Positions 43,648-52,900 are shown, counted from the first letter of the stretch. The stretch: 64,000 nt of DNA from Bacillus sp. es.034 (GCF_002563655.1 NZ_PDIY01000001.1:3198001-3262000); one strand, 5' to 3'. Numbers and translations: made by a program. The notes: generated by a model not told the origin, from the letters alone.

Positions 43648-44832
43648 TTACAAATTGATCACGTTGTTTCGATTGATTTTTTGTATACTTTCTAAACCGT
43701 TTTGAAGATCCTTTATTAATTCATCCGCGTTTTCAAGACCAACGGATAAGCGCAGTAACCCATCTGTAATCCCTCTTCTCTCTCTTTCAGCCTTAGGCAT
43801 GGAAGCATGTGACATTCTTGATGGATAGGACAGAATCGATTCGACAGCTCCCAAACTGACGGCGAATACGGGAATGTTTACATGTTTGATGAGTTGCTTC
43901 ACTTCCTCTTCCCCCTTTAACCGGAAGGAAAGTACCGCTCCGGGACCCTCTGCCTGCCGGACTTGAATTTCACGACCGGGATGATAGCTCAAGCCCGGGT
44001 AATACACCTCTTCAACTTCCTTTCTGCCTTCTAGGAAGCTCGCAATCTTATAAGCCGATTCCGAAGATTCCTTCAGTCGGACATGCAATGTTTTCAGCCC
44101 CCTTAAGAGCAGCCAGCAATCCTGTACCCCGAGTACTGCCCCAAACGAATTCTGCAGAAAAGCAAGTTTCCCGGCAATCTCTTCATTTCCCGTTACCGCA
44201 AGCCCTGCTAAGACGTCACTATGCCCGGCAAGAAACTTCGTCGCACTGTGCAGGACAACATCAACCCCGAGACTGATTGGCCTTTGAAGCAGTGGCGTCA
44301 TGAAGGTATTATCAAGAAATGTTAAGCAGTCATTTGCCTTGGCAAGCTTCACGACCCCTTCAATATCGGTGATATTCAATAGCGGGTTCGAAGGGGTTTC
44401 CATATAAATCACCTTCGTATTGTGCTTAATTGCACAAGCCACCTCATGAAGATCTTTCATATTCACAAAAGAGTATTCTATATCAAATTTAGTAAGGACT
44501 TCCGTGATCATCCTGTAGGTCCCCCCATATACTTCCTCCGAGACGAGTACGTGATCCCCACTCGATAATAAAAGGAAGCTTGTTGAGATGGCAGCCATAC
44601 CGGATGAAAAGGCAAAGCCCCTTACCCCGCCTTCTAATTCCGCTATTGTTTCTTCGACTGTTTCCCTTGTTGGATTCCCCGAGCGGCTGTAGTCATACGT
44701 CCCATACCGATCAAAATCCTGTTGATGAAAAGTTGTAGCATGATGAATCGGCGTAGAAACGGCTCCTGTCTCTTTATCAAATCCGCGGGAATGAATGAGT
44801 GACGTCTGAAGTGAAAATGGTTTTTTACTCAT
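43648..44832 (-). CDS. metC: Cystathionine beta-lyase
   Basis: A 394-residue PLP enzyme of the Cys/Met metabolism family. The PLP-binding lysine is in [18 protein letters not shown], and the substrate region has YSRSGNPTR and [10 protein letters not shown]. It cleaves cystathionine to homocysteine, pyruvate and ammonia. Position directly after metI, overlapping it by 8 bases, mirrors the B. subtilis metI-metC operon and supports MetC over the closely similar gamma-synthase. The ribosome site GAGGTG lies within the end of metI. Confidence 0.9.
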   Translation of the reverse strand: MSKKPFSLQTSLIHSRGFDKETGAVSTPIHHATTFHQQDFDRYGTYDYSRSGNPTRETVEETIAELEGGVRGFAFSSGMAAISTSFLLLSSGDHVLVSEEVYGGTYRMITEVLTKFDIEYSFVNMKDLHEVACAIKHNTKVIYMETPSNPLLNITDIEGVVKLAKANDCLTFLDNTFMTPLLQRPISLGVDVVLHSATKFLAGHSDVLAGLAVTGNEEIAGKLAFLQNSFGAVLGVQDCWLLLRGLKTLHVRLKESSESAYKIASFLEGRKEVEEVYYPGLSYHPGREIQVRQAEGPGAVLSFRLKGEEEVKQLIKHVNIPVFAVSLGAVESILSYPSRMSHASMPKAERERRGITDGLLRLSVGLENADELIKDLQNGLESIQKINRNNVINL

Positions 44833-45949
44833 ACGTTAACACCTCTTTTTCCAATTGATGAAAAACATTCTCCAAGTCCTCGATCAGGTCGTCGATAAAT
44901 TCTATTCCTACAGAAAATCTGAGCAATCTGTTACAGATGCCAAGTCTATTTCGTTCTTCTTCAGGAATGTCGGCATGGGTCTGGGTGGCGGGATAGGTGA
45001 TAAAGCTTTCAACTCCTCCTAAACTTTCTGCAAATGTAATAATCTTCAGATGTTGTAGGAAAGGGCCGACCCATTCTTCCTTGGCAATGCGAAAGGAAAG
45101 CATGCCTCCTTTACCCGGATATAAGACGTCCGATACACAATCATGCCCTGCAAGATATTGGGCTAATCTCCTTGCATTTTTTTCATGCTGAGCCATTCTA
45201 AGGCTAAGGGTCTTCATCCCTCTTATTAAGAGCCAACAATCAAATGGGGCAAGGACTGCACCGATTGAATTTTGAATGGTATAGATCTTTTCAGCCAAGT
45301 CCTCTGTATTGACAATGACAACTCCGGCCAGAACATCATTATGGCCGCCTAAGTATTTGGTGGCGCTGTGAATAACCAGGTCCGCTCCCTCTTTGAGCGG
45401 TTTTTGCAGCATTGGTGTATAAAAGGTATTATCGACGATTAAGAGTAATCCATTCCTCTTTGAAATGCCGGCAACCTCAGAAATACTTGCTTCATTCATT
45501 AATGGATTGGTTGGTGTTTCAAGAAAAATAGCCTTCGTGCTCTTCGATATGTGTTCCTCAATAGAATGAGTATCACTTGTATCAACAAAATGAAATTTGA
45601 TATTATATTGGGCTTCGTACTGAACAAATAAGCGGTAGCTTCCTCCGTAAAGATCCTTCGATACAATCAATTCATCGCCACATGAGAATAAACCAAGGAT
45701 TGCGTGAATTGCAGCCATTCCCGAACTGAATGCAAATCCTCTATGCCCCTCTTCCAATTGAGCCAGTGTTTCTTCAAGGGTCGCCCTGGTTGGATTCCCT
45801 GTTCTCGTATAATCATAACCGGTTGATTCACCGATCCCTTTATGTTCATATGCTGTCGATAGATGAATGGGCAGGCTTACGGCACCAGTAGCTGGATCCT
45901 TGCGATTGCCTGCCTGGACAAGCAATGTATCAATATGTTTTTTCAACAT
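44825..45949 (-). CDS. metI: Cystathionine gamma-synthase / O-acetylhomoserine thiolyase
   Basis: A 374-residue PLP enzyme: YDYTRTGNPTRATLEE, SSGMAAIHAIL and the PLP lysine in VIHSATKYLGGHNDVLAG. It joins O-acetylhomoserine with cysteine (or sulfide), the first committed step of transsulfuration to methionine. ATG 45949 is set by AAGGAG at 6-base spacing; the longer frame extends into the riboswitch terminator. It is the promoter-proximal gene of a four-gene operon controlled by the SAM-I riboswitch. Confidence 0.92.
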   Translation of the reverse strand: MLKKHIDTLLVQAGNRKDPATGAVSLPIHLSTAYEHKGIGESTGYDYTRTGNPTRATLEETLAQLEEGHRGFAFSSGMAAIHAILGLFSCGDELIVSKDLYGGSYRLFVQYEAQYNIKFHFVDTSDTHSIEEHISKSTKAIFLETPTNPLMNEASISEVAGISKRNGLLLIVDNTFYTPMLQKPLKEGADLVIHSATKYLGGHNDVLAGVVIVNTEDLAEKIYTIQNSIGAVLAPFDCWLLIRGMKTLSLRMAQHEKNARRLAQYLAGHDCVSDVLYPGKGGMLSFRIAKEEWVGPFLQHLKIITFAESLGGVESFITYPATQTHADIPEEERNRLGICNRLLRFSVGIEFIDDLIEDLENVFHQLEKEVLTYE

Positions 45950-45993
45950 CCTTCTCTCCTTTTCGTCCCTAGAAAATGAAAAGGGGAAAAAAC

Positions 45994-46150
45994 AAAAAAC
46001 CTTCTTATGAAAATAAGAAGGTTTTATACGTTCGTTCTCCCTCTTATCGTCCAAGTTGACATCAACTTGCTGGAATTAGCACCATACCTGTAACTGTGGC
46101 TGGTTGCTGAGGTGTCTTCGGGCCAGTCCCTCTACCTCTCTTGATAAGAA
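45994..46150 (-). promoter_or_regulatory. SAM-I (S-box) riboswitch with terminator
   Basis: The minus strand shows the S-box consensus in order: CTTATCAAGAGAGGTAGAGG at the 5' side, GACTGGCCC, GCAACC, GTGCTAATTCCAGCA, and a closing GATAAGAG that pairs with CTTATC. An expression platform follows: stem AACCTTCTTA / TAAGAAGGTT then six T (45994-46026). When SAM is plentiful, transcription of metI-metC-yitJ-metH stops here. Confidence 0.95.
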
Positions 46151-46182
46151 ACAATATGAAATTGTAAAGTGCTTTCCCATAA

Positions 46183-46209
46183 CTTATACCAAACAGATAA
46201 GACTGTCAA
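46183..46209 (-). promoter_or_regulatory. Candidate promoter of the methionine operon
   Basis: Minus-strand TTGACA (46204-46209) and TATAAG (46183-46188), with a short 15-base spacer, about 33 bases before the riboswitch. The perfect -35 and the position support it; the spacing is suboptimal. Confidence 0.45.
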
Positions 46210-46335
46210 TGAAAAGTAAGAATTTTTAAATTTATTTTTTAATTTGTTGAAATTTTCTTCGTTTCGGAGGCTAGTATCAATAGTGGTAATTAAATCCAAA
46301 TAATAACTAGGGAAGTACTATTCAAACAAGATTTT

Positions 46336-46364
46336 TTGACAAGACTTCCTCATCGGCTTATCGA
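46336..46364 (+). promoter_or_regulatory. Candidate promoter of adhB
   Basis: TTGACA (46336-46341), 17 bases, TATCGA (46359-46364), about 95 bases before the adhB start. The rest of the divergent region (46210-46335) is AT-rich and shows nothing else certain. Confidence 0.45.
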
Positions 46365-46457
46365 TTTTTTCTAAATCGCGTCACCCTAATGTTTAACACC
46401 CTCCAAAAGAGTTTAAACACATAGAAGAATCTTACAAAATTTACAGGAGTGATGAGA

Positions 46458-47591
46458 GTGAAGGGTGTAACGTTCCAAGGAAAAGAAAAGATGGTCGTGA
46501 AAGAAGTAGCGAATCCAGAAATCCAGGTAAATACTGACATCATAGTAAGGATTACTGCAAGCGGAATTTGTGGTTCAGATTTGCACTTATACAAAGGGGG
46601 AATCGAACCGGAACAAGATTATGTTGTGGGACATGAACCGATGGGTATTGTCGAAGAGGTCGGATCCGAAGTGAAAACCCTGAAAAAAGGTGATCGCGTT
46701 GTTATTCCTTTTAATATTGGCTGTGGGAAGTGTTATTTCTGTGAGAACCAAATGGAAAGTCAATGTGATGAATCCAATCCCCATGGAGAAGTGGGCGGTC
46801 TTTTCGGATTCACTGAGATGAATGGTGGATATCCGGGTGGTCAAGCGGAGTATCTAAGGGTACCGTATGCAGACTTCACATCGTTTAAAGTTCCTGAAAC
46901 AAGTCAGCTGGAGGATGAAAGTGTTCTCTTCCTTTCTGATGTTATCCCCACTGCCTACTGGAGCGTAGAAAACAGTGGTGTAAAAAAAGGCGATACAGTC
47001 ATTGTGTTAGGCAGCGGTCCAATTGGACTGATGGTCCAGAAATTTGCTAAATTGAAAGGCGCCGACAGAGTCATCGCTGTAGACCAAGTAGATCATAGAC
47101 TTGCTCATGCTAAACGTACCAATCAAGCAGAAATATTCAACTTTCAAAACCATAACGATATCGGGTCGCTCCTGCATGAAGAAACAAAAGGGGGAGCTGA
47201 TGTTGTGATTGACTGTGTGGGAATGGATGGGACCGTTCAGCCAAATGAATCGTTCGGTTCTGACTTTGATAATCAATTTGGGACCATAAGTCCAATCAAG
47301 ACAGCCTCAGAAGCGGTTCGGAAGTTCGGAACTGTTCAGTTGACGGGTGTATATGCAACAGAAGCAAATCGATTTCCCTTAGGGGACTTTTTCAGCCGGA
47401 ATGTTTCCATTAAGATGGGACAAGCCCCAGTGATTCATTTGATGCCAAAATTATTTGATATGATCGAAGGGAACCAATTTGATCCCACCGACATCATCAC
47501 CCATACCTTCTCTATTGAAGAAGCGGCAAAAGGGTATGATATTTTCGATAAGAAGTCTGATGGAAATATTAAAGTAATCCTCAAACCTTAA
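46458..47591 (+). CDS. adhB: Zinc-dependent alcohol dehydrogenase, AdhB-like
   Basis: A 377-residue medium-chain dehydrogenase. Catalytic zinc ligands lie in GICGSDLHLY and VGHEPMGIVEEVG, the structural-zinc cysteines in IGCGKCYFCENQMESQC, and the NAD motif in VIVLGSGPIGLM. Similarity to B. subtilis AdhB is high over the whole length (for example PGGQAEYLRVP, AKRTNQAEIFNF and KKGDTVIVLG). The related group includes glutathione-independent formaldehyde dehydrogenases. The start is GTG 46458, 8 bases after AGGAG, giving MKGVTFQGKEK, which aligns with the AdhB start; the GTG and ATG just upstream overlap that site. The physiological substrate is unknown. Confidence 0.88.
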   Translation: MKGVTFQGKEKMVVKEVANPEIQVNTDIIVRITASGICGSDLHLYKGGIEPEQDYVVGHEPMGIVEEVGSEVKTLKKGDRVVIPFNIGCGKCYFCENQMESQCDESNPHGEVGGLFGFTEMNGGYPGGQAEYLRVPYADFTSFKVPETSQLEDESVLFLSDVIPTAYWSVENSGVKKGDTVIVLGSGPIGLMVQKFAKLKGADRVIAVDQVDHRLAHAKRTNQAEIFNFQNHNDIGSLLHEETKGGADVVIDCVGMDGTVQPNESFGSDFDNQFGTISPIKTASEAVRKFGTVQLTGVYATEANRFPLGDFFSRNVSIKMGQAPVIHLMPKLFDMIEGNQFDPTDIITHTFSIEEAAKGYDIFDKKSDGNIKVILKP

Positions 47592-47604
47592 TAAAGTGGG
47601 AAGT

Positions 47605-47634
47605 AAAGCCGCATTCTGACAAGATGCGGCTTTT
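47605..47634 (+). terminator. Terminator after adhB
   Basis: Perfect 10-bp stem AAAGCCGCAT / ATGCGGCTTT with a 9-base loop and a T run at the end. Confidence 0.85.
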
Positions 47635-47677
47635 CCAATGTTTTCACTTGTCACATTTAAATAATTTAGTGTATCGA

Positions 47678-48676
47678 TCAATGATACAAACCAATCTTTT
47701 GTTTAATTTCTCTCATAAACGGAATGATTTGTTTTCTTGCCTTTTCGGCACCATTTTGTAGAATTTGATCAATAGCCTCTGTGTCACTTAACAATTCGTT
47801 GTACCTGTCACGGGGTTCTTTCATAAACGAGTTCATTACAGAAAACAATTCAGCTTTTGCTTCACCCCAGCCAATTCCGGAATGAAACTTCTTTCTCATT
47901 ATTTCGGTTTGTTCTGATGACGCGAATTCTTTGTATAACGAAAAAATGTCAGATGAGTCGGGATCCTTTGGTTCTTCAGGAAGAGAGGAATCCGTTTTGA
48001 TTTTATTGATTAGTTTTCGAAGCTTGTTTGGTTCTTCGAATAATGGGATTGTATTGTTATAGCTTTTACTCATTTTTCGTCCATCAAGTCCCGGGAGGAC
48101 AGACGTCTCTTCCTGTATGACATACTCCGGAAGAACAAACGTTTCACCATATTGTTTATTAAAACTTTCCGCTATATCCCTTGCAATTTCAACATGCTGA
48201 ATTTGATCCTTTCCCACCGGAACTAATTCAGTTTGAAATAAGAGAATATCCGCTGCCATCAATATCGGATAGGTGAATACTCCCATGTTGACACCAGAAT
48301 CTACTTCTCTTCCACCATTTTGATTATCTTCGACCATTGATTTATATGCGTGAGAACGGTTCAGTAACCCTTTTGGTGCGAAACAAGAAAGGATCCAGCT
48401 CAGCTCAAATATTTCAGAAACATCAGATTGACGGTAAAAAATCGCTGAATCAGTATTCAACCCTAACGCTAACCACGCTGCCGCCACCCCATAAGACAGC
48501 TCCTTCATTTCAATGGGATCATGGATTTTCGTTAAACCATGATAATCCGCAACAAAATAAGCAGTGTTATAAGATTGGTTCTCCGCCAATCCCAATGCCG
48601 GTTTAATCGCACCAATATAATTCCCTAAATGTATACGACCAGTTGGCTTGATACCAGTCAGAACTTGTTTTTTCAT
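47678..48676 (-). CDS. trpS: Tryptophanyl-tRNA synthetase, Pseudomonas-like type
   Basis: A 332-residue class I synthetase. It carries GIKPTGRIHLGNYIGA (HIGH-type motif HLGN) and LDGRKMSKSYNN (KMSKS). The middle (FVADYHGLT, FYRQSDVSEIFELSWILSC, KGLLNRSHAYK, GVNMGVFTYPILMAADIL, PVGKDQIQHVEIARDI) resembles the TrpRS of Pseudomonas and relatives more than the usual B. subtilis enzyme, where the equivalent reads FVQSEVPAHAQAGWMM. It is preceded by a Trp T-box. Start ATG 48676 is ten bases from GGAGGG; an ATG two codons upstream is possible. It may be a second or replacing enzyme acquired by transfer, which is inference. Confidence 0.88.
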   Translation of the reverse strand: MKKQVLTGIKPTGRIHLGNYIGAIKPALGLAENQSYNTAYFVADYHGLTKIHDPIEMKELSYGVAAAWLALGLNTDSAIFYRQSDVSEIFELSWILSCFAPKGLLNRSHAYKSMVEDNQNGGREVDSGVNMGVFTYPILMAADILLFQTELVPVGKDQIQHVEIARDIAESFNKQYGETFVLPEYVIQEETSVLPGLDGRKMSKSYNNTIPLFEEPNKLRKLINKIKTDSSLPEEPKDPDSSDIFSLYKEFASSEQTEIMRKKFHSGIGWGEAKAELFSVMNSFMKEPRDRYNELLSDTEAIDQILQNGAEKARKQIIPFMREIKQKIGLYH

Positions 48677-48715
48677 CCCCATCATACCCTCCGTTGAAAA
48701 ATATTCAGAAAACAC

Positions 48716-48975
48716 AAAAAGGGCTTCCCATCCTCTAAAAAAGGACGGGAAACCCGTGGTGCCACCTTCATTCGCTTACACTTCAGTAAACGCACTCATC
48801 TGTACAGAAGTCGCCTTCGATACATCGTCTCTTTTATCGGTGGGACCTTCCGCCAAAACCTACTGTATTTCAGTCTGGATGCTCAAAAGCCCATTCAACG
48901 ATTTCCCATACTGATTTTCACCAACCATCAGCTCTCTAAAATGTTTCGACCGTCTACTTTTCTTCTTCATCGCAC
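48716..48975 (-). promoter_or_regulatory. T-box riboswitch, tryptophan
   Basis: T-box AAGGTGGCACCACG (48755-48768) is followed by the terminator stem GGGTTTCCCGTCC with GGATGGGAAGCCC and five T. Stem I includes the AGAGAGCTGATGG kink region and the specifier loop GAATGGGC, whose UGG (minus strand, 48891-48893) is the tryptophan codon. Uncharged tRNA-Trp would allow read-through into trpS. Confidence 0.9.
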
Positions 48976-48999
48976 TTAAACATTTATGTTGTTTCCATT

Positions 49000-49028
49000 A
49001 TTTTAATGTATAGGGAAATAATGGTCAA
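49000..49028 (-). promoter_or_regulatory. Promoter of the trpS T-box transcript
   Basis: Minus-strand TTGACC (49023-49028), exactly 17 bases, TAAAAT (49000-49005), located directly upstream of the T-box stem I. Confidence 0.65.
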
Positions 49029-49045
49029 GTAGGTATAAACACATT

Positions 49046-49672
49046 TTACATTTCTTTGGACGAAAGAGGAAGGAAGAGCTTTATGCCTCTCTTATTGAAA
49101 GGAAGGAACTTCATATCCGCGATCAAATGACTCGCATATCCGATGACACATGCTTCAATTACTCCATCAATCATGATAGAAGACTCGAGATAACGAGCTA
49201 TGATAGCAAAATATATTAACCCTAGTACGGAGTGAGTATAACTGCGATGTGACACGAATGAAGCAAAAAATATATAAATGCCCAGTAACCATAACCATAT
49301 TTCATTCAATTGCCATCCACATGCCGTCACACCTATGCCAGTAATCATCAGCATCCTTCTCTGTGTGATGAAGCTTGTGAGTAACATCATTCCAGCTCCA
49401 TAGCCAATCCCAAGCCACCGTTCTTTCCCACTGCCTTCAAGGTAGCTGTACACCATCATGAGAAAGCCGATGATTTGCGCCACCGACCGTATCATTTTGG
49501 GGGAGAAAGTAACCTTGTTACTAAGCTTCCCGTCAATATCCAAATCCGGCATGAGTCCCGATACTCCGCCAATTGCTATAAGTGCGGCTGTTGAACCCGG
49601 GTCTGATCCAAATGAGTTCGCCACGATAAAACCTGTTGCTGCTCCTATTGCCATATGTGCTGTCCCGTTCAA
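49046..49672 (-). CDS. YdjM-like membrane-bound metal-dependent hydrolase
   Basis: A 208-residue protein of the YdjM/DUF457 family. It has the N-terminal HMAIGAATGF, a conserved SGLMPDLDIDG, the central FVSHRSYTHSVLGLI and the C-terminal GYASHLIADMKF, whose histidines and aspartates are the predicted metal ligands. About five to six membrane helices are present. The physiological substrate is unknown. The start is TTG 49672 after GGAG. It may be co-transcribed with the upstream Nudix and HAD genes on the same strand (93-base gap). Confidence 0.8.
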   Translation of the reverse strand: MNGTAHMAIGAATGFIVANSFGSDPGSTAALIAIGGVSGLMPDLDIDGKLSNKVTFSPKMIRSVAQIIGFLMMVYSYLEGSGKERWLGIGYGAGMMLLTSFITQRRMLMITGIGVTACGWQLNEIWLWLLGIYIFFASFVSHRSYTHSVLGLIYFAIIARYLESSIMIDGVIEACVIGYASHLIADMKFLPFNKRGIKLFLPLSSKEM

Positions 49673-49765
49673 TGTTTCTCCAACTCTCTTTCACAGTATG
49701 TACCACCAGATATTCATGATAGCCTTCATTATCCATTCTGGCTATGGGAAAGAGGCATTACTTTC

Positions 49766-50392
49766 TTACATTTTCCGTTCTATTCGATCGATGATTTCTA
49801 GAAGGTAGGACCTTTTATGGGGAACGAAGTGATGATAACCGACCTTTTCGCTGATATCAATCTTCTCCTCATCTTTGGTGACAACAAATCCTTTCAGTTC
49901 GATTTCGGTTTTATCATGTTGAATAAGCGATTTAAAATCTGACAGGCTTGAAGAAAAAATGCCTGAAACTTCCTCCGTCTGAAGCTGAAATTCCTCGTAT
50001 GAGACCGGCTTGGTATAGAGGAATACATTTGTATGTTCCCTGTCTATCATATTTTCTTGAATGAGTTCCCCTTTTACAACCCCCAGATCCTCCAATTCCT
50101 CAAACTTGACCTTGATTCCGAGCTCTTCATGGACTTCCCTCACACCATCTTCAATCTTCTCATCGGACAATATATGTCCAGCGGCCGTAATATCCAAAAG
50201 ACCTGGAAAATCCTTTTTAATGTCACTTCTTAATTGAAAATAGATGAAGGTTTCCTTCGAATCGTCGTCATAACGAGCAAACCAGCAGTGAAAGGTCTCG
50301 TGCCAGTACCCTTTCGCGTGCACCTCAGAACGACTCTTTACCCCTACCCTATCTCCACTTTCATTCAAAACTGCCAGTTTTTCCTCCTCCAC
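49766..50392 (-). CDS. Nudix hydrolase, IPP-isomerase/YfcD-like
   Basis: A 208-residue Nudix protein. The Nudix box is GHILSDEKIEDGVREVHEELGI (residues about 58-79), with the REVHEELG core intact. The N-terminus, LAVLNESGDRVGVKSRSEVHAKGYWHETFHCWF, follows the isopentenyl-diphosphate isomerase-like Nudix group often annotated as phosphohydrolases. No isomerase-specific Cys/Glu pair is certain, so a hydrolase is more likely. The start is GTG 50392, 7 bases after AGGAG. The HAD gene ends 22 bases upstream, so the two are probably in one operon. Confidence 0.85.
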   Translation of the reverse strand: MEEEKLAVLNESGDRVGVKSRSEVHAKGYWHETFHCWFARYDDDSKETFIYFQLRSDIKKDFPGLLDITAAGHILSDEKIEDGVREVHEELGIKVKFEELEDLGVVKGELIQENMIDREHTNVFLYTKPVSYEEFQLQTEEVSGIFSSSLSDFKSLIQHDKTEIELKGFVVTKDEEKIDISEKVGYHHFVPHKRSYLLEIIDRIERKM

Positions 50393-50414
50393 CTGCTCAC
50401 TCCTCTCTCTTATT

Positions 50415-51071
50415 TCATTTCATTTTCTCCAGATAATCTCTGATTTCAATCAGATCACCGACCACTACATCTGCTTCTTGTAATTCATTTTCCTGTGAAA
50501 ATTCAAAAGCACATCCGATGGATAGAAACTCATTCGCCTCGGCTCCTTTGAAGTCCGACCGTCTGTCTCCAATCACAATCCCGTGACTGAGATCATGATC
50601 TTCCTTCACTTTCCGTATTAGTTCACCCTTATCCTCAGAGTCAACATCGTCAATACTATAGCAGGATAAGATCCATCGATCCAACGAGTAATAATCCACG
50701 ATTGCCTCTAGATAACGGGGATTGCCGTTACTTGCCACAAAAATTGGAAATCCTCTTTCCGTCAAATAGGCTAAGAGGTCCTCTGTATGGGGATAGAGGG
50801 CGCCCATTCCGCCCATAATGTTTTGAATCAATTTATCCTGAAATAGTTCATTCACTCTTTCATGTACGTGAATGGGATGCATGGGCAATAGGGTCTTCCA
50901 CACATCCGAAAGGGGGACTCCCATTATTTCTCTATATGTTTCAATAGGCGCATCCCCCTCCCACTTATCTTCGTCTCTAAGTAATTGGAAGGTATCATGA
51001 AGTGAAGCCTCAAGTATACGGTCTGTTTGAAATAATGTACCATCCATATCAAAAATCATTGCTGCTTTCAT
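50415..51071 (-). CDS. HAD-superfamily hydrolase
   Basis: A 218-residue phosphatase of the HAD superfamily. Motif I is IFDMDGTLFQTD (nucleophilic Asp near residue 8), motif II FVASNGNPRYLE, and motif III/IV GELIRKVK ... GIVIGDRRSDFKGAEAN. A helical cap separates motifs I and II, as in the phosphoglycolate phosphatase/pyrophosphatase subgroup. ATG 51071 has AAGGAG at 9-base spacing; the longer frame upstream lacks a ribosome site. The Nudix gene lies 22 bases downstream on the same strand. The substrate is unknown. Confidence 0.85.
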   Translation of the reverse strand: MKAAMIFDMDGTLFQTDRILEASLHDTFQLLRDEDKWEGDAPIETYREIMGVPLSDVWKTLLPMHPIHVHERVNELFQDKLIQNIMGGMGALYPHTEDLLAYLTERGFPIFVASNGNPRYLEAIVDYYSLDRWILSCYSIDDVDSEDKGELIRKVKEDHDLSHGIVIGDRRSDFKGAEANEFLSIGCAFEFSQENELQEADVVVGDLIEIRDYLEKMK

Positions 51072-51230
51072 TTGTGTATTCTCCTTTATTGCCATACGCA
51101 CAGTCAGTATCCATGATGATTTGATTTTTCCCCGAGCTTTAACAAAGCCATACAAATCATATCAAATTTATGCCCTCTGAGAAGCAATCAATCTATAAGA
51201 GGATTCCTAACGATCACCGTCTTCAGGCAT

Positions 51231-51268
51231 AAAAAAAGACACGTGAGACCTTCCTCTTGTGTCTTTTG
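51231..51268 (-). terminator. Terminator after the small membrane protein gene
   Basis: AGACAC ... GTGTCT stem with internal GAGG/TCTC pairing and seven T on the minus strand. Confidence 0.75.
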
Positions 51269-51290
51269 CTTTTACAGTATTCTCCGTTTT

Positions 51291-51470
51291 CTAAGAAGCG
51301 TTCGGAAGGTAAAGAAGGACCGCCAACATCATTCCGATCACAGAGAAGATGACAATTGTGACTGCTATCGACTTGTGATACTTTGAAACATGTTTCTTCT
51401 TTGACACATTAAAAAACGTAAATGCCATTAACGAAAGAACAAACAAAGCTACAAACAAGAGCTCGCTCAT
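51291..51470 (-). CDS. Small membrane protein with two helices
   Basis: A 59-residue protein: helix one LLFVALFVLSLMAFTFF, a basic loop NVSKKKHVSKYHK, helix two IAVTIVIFSVIGMMLAVLLYL. ATG 51470 follows AGGGA at 7-base spacing. No family is recognised. It lies between the HAD gene and the phospholipase-D gene with its own terminator. Confidence 0.6.
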   Translation of the reverse strand: MSELLFVALFVLSLMAFTFFNVSKKKHVSKYHKSIAVTIVIFSVIGMMLAVLLYLPNAS

Positions 51471-51584
51471 GGACAATCCCTTTCTTTAATAAGGTGTTTA
51501 TATCTAAACTATATGAGAACACTTTACCATATTTTCTTATTCAACAAAAATTTTTACCTCCGTACACCATGAATTATGATGGGA

Positions 51585-52796
51585 CTAGAAGTAATAATAA
51601 AGCCAGGGGGGAGTCTTTTGTAAGGCTTTATGCCAGAAGGGCAGTTCATCGAAAGCTTCCATGGTCAGCTTTTCACTATCCTTCAAATCTTTTTCGATAA
51701 GGGATTCCAATTGCCTCGCCACTTTTTCATCCCGAATGATGCAGTTGCTCTCATCATTCAAGTAAAAGCTTCGAGGATCCCAATTGGCTGTCCCTACGTC
51801 GGCCCATGCATGATCTACAACCATCACCTTACCGTGAAAAAACCCCTTCTGATACAGATATAAATCCACTCCTTCTTCTAAAAGGCTCTTTTCTATCCCG
51901 TAACTAACGGGTTTGGTGAACCAGGCATCCGTATCATCCGGTACAAGGATATTCACCTCGACCCCTCTCTTCACTGCTTCTTTCAATGCGGTGATAAGCT
52001 TATTGTTGGGGATGAAGTATGGGGTTGTGATGGTCACACTCTTTTCTGCTTCATTGATCCATTCAATGGTTCTCTCAATAAGAGGATCTCCATTAGAGAA
52101 GATGAAATGAACACTGCCTTCAGTGCTTTCTGACGCGTATGTTCGATGGGCACTCTTTATACTCTCCCCACCGTCCTCGGTCCAATCTTTTTTGAACTGC
52201 TTATATACTTCTTTCCCCGCATCGCCTGCCAACCGGATATGGTAGTCCCTCCAGTAGCCAAGCTTTGGATCTTTCCCAAGATATTCATCCCCCATGTTGA
52301 ATCCTCCAATATAGGCAATGCTTTCATCTATGGAAATAAGTCTGCGATGGTTCCGGTGGTGAAGGGAATAGAAAATATTCTTAAATTTTATTGGTCTGCT
52401 TTTCGTAATCTTTACTCCGGCCTTTTCCATCTTCTTTATGGACTTTTTCTGAATGTCCGAACCAAGAAAGTCAACAGATAAACGGACATCCACACCCGTT
52501 TGAGCTTTTTTCATCAATAAATCAAAGAATTCTTGAGAGACTTCGTCATCCCGAATGATAAAAAAGTGGATCCAAACATAATGTTCAGCGGACTCAATAT
52601 CCTTAAAAAGGTTTTTATAAAAGCTTTTTCCTGTATTAAAAATTTCAATTGAAGCATTGCTTGATAGGGTTTCTGTCATTGGGTGGGTTCCCGTATAGTT
52701 TTTCATACCTTGTTTTACATCCCATTGCATGATGAGGAGCAATACCACGGTTATCCCGGTGATAGCCATCATCACTATTATTGCTTTTTTCAACAC
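51585..52796 (-). CDS. Cardiolipin-synthase-like phospholipase D
   Basis: A 403-residue protein: one N-terminal membrane anchor, then two phospholipase-D repeats. The second HKD motif is canonical (FFHGKVMVVDHAWADVGTANWD). The first reads HRRLISIDESIAYIGGFN, that is H-x-R-x4-D instead of H-x-K-x4-D. This is the layout of the minor cardiolipin synthases of Bacilli (YwiE/YwjE group), which condense two phosphatidylglycerols. The start is GTG 52796 after GGGGGGG. The arginine substitution may be neutral or may lower activity. It forms a single-gene unit. Confidence 0.82.
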   Translation of the reverse strand: MLKKAIIVMMAITGITVVLLLIMQWDVKQGMKNYTGTHPMTETLSSNASIEIFNTGKSFYKNLFKDIESAEHYVWIHFFIIRDDEVSQEFFDLLMKKAQTGVDVRLSVDFLGSDIQKKSIKKMEKAGVKITKSRPIKFKNIFYSLHHRNHRRLISIDESIAYIGGFNMGDEYLGKDPKLGYWRDYHIRLAGDAGKEVYKQFKKDWTEDGGESIKSAHRTYASESTEGSVHFIFSNGDPLIERTIEWINEAEKSVTITTPYFIPNNKLITALKEAVKRGVEVNILVPDDTDAWFTKPVSYGIEKSLLEEGVDLYLYQKGFFHGKVMVVDHAWADVGTANWDPRSFYLNDESNCIIRDEKVARQLESLIEKDLKDSEKLTMEAFDELPFWHKALQKTPPWLYYYF

Positions 52797-52900
52797 GAGA
52801 ATCCCCCCCTTTCATGGTATAGTTAGCTTTTGTCTAAGGGGAAGGACTATACATCCTCTGCCAAAGTTTATAGATGAACTGAATCAATGAAAATCAATAA

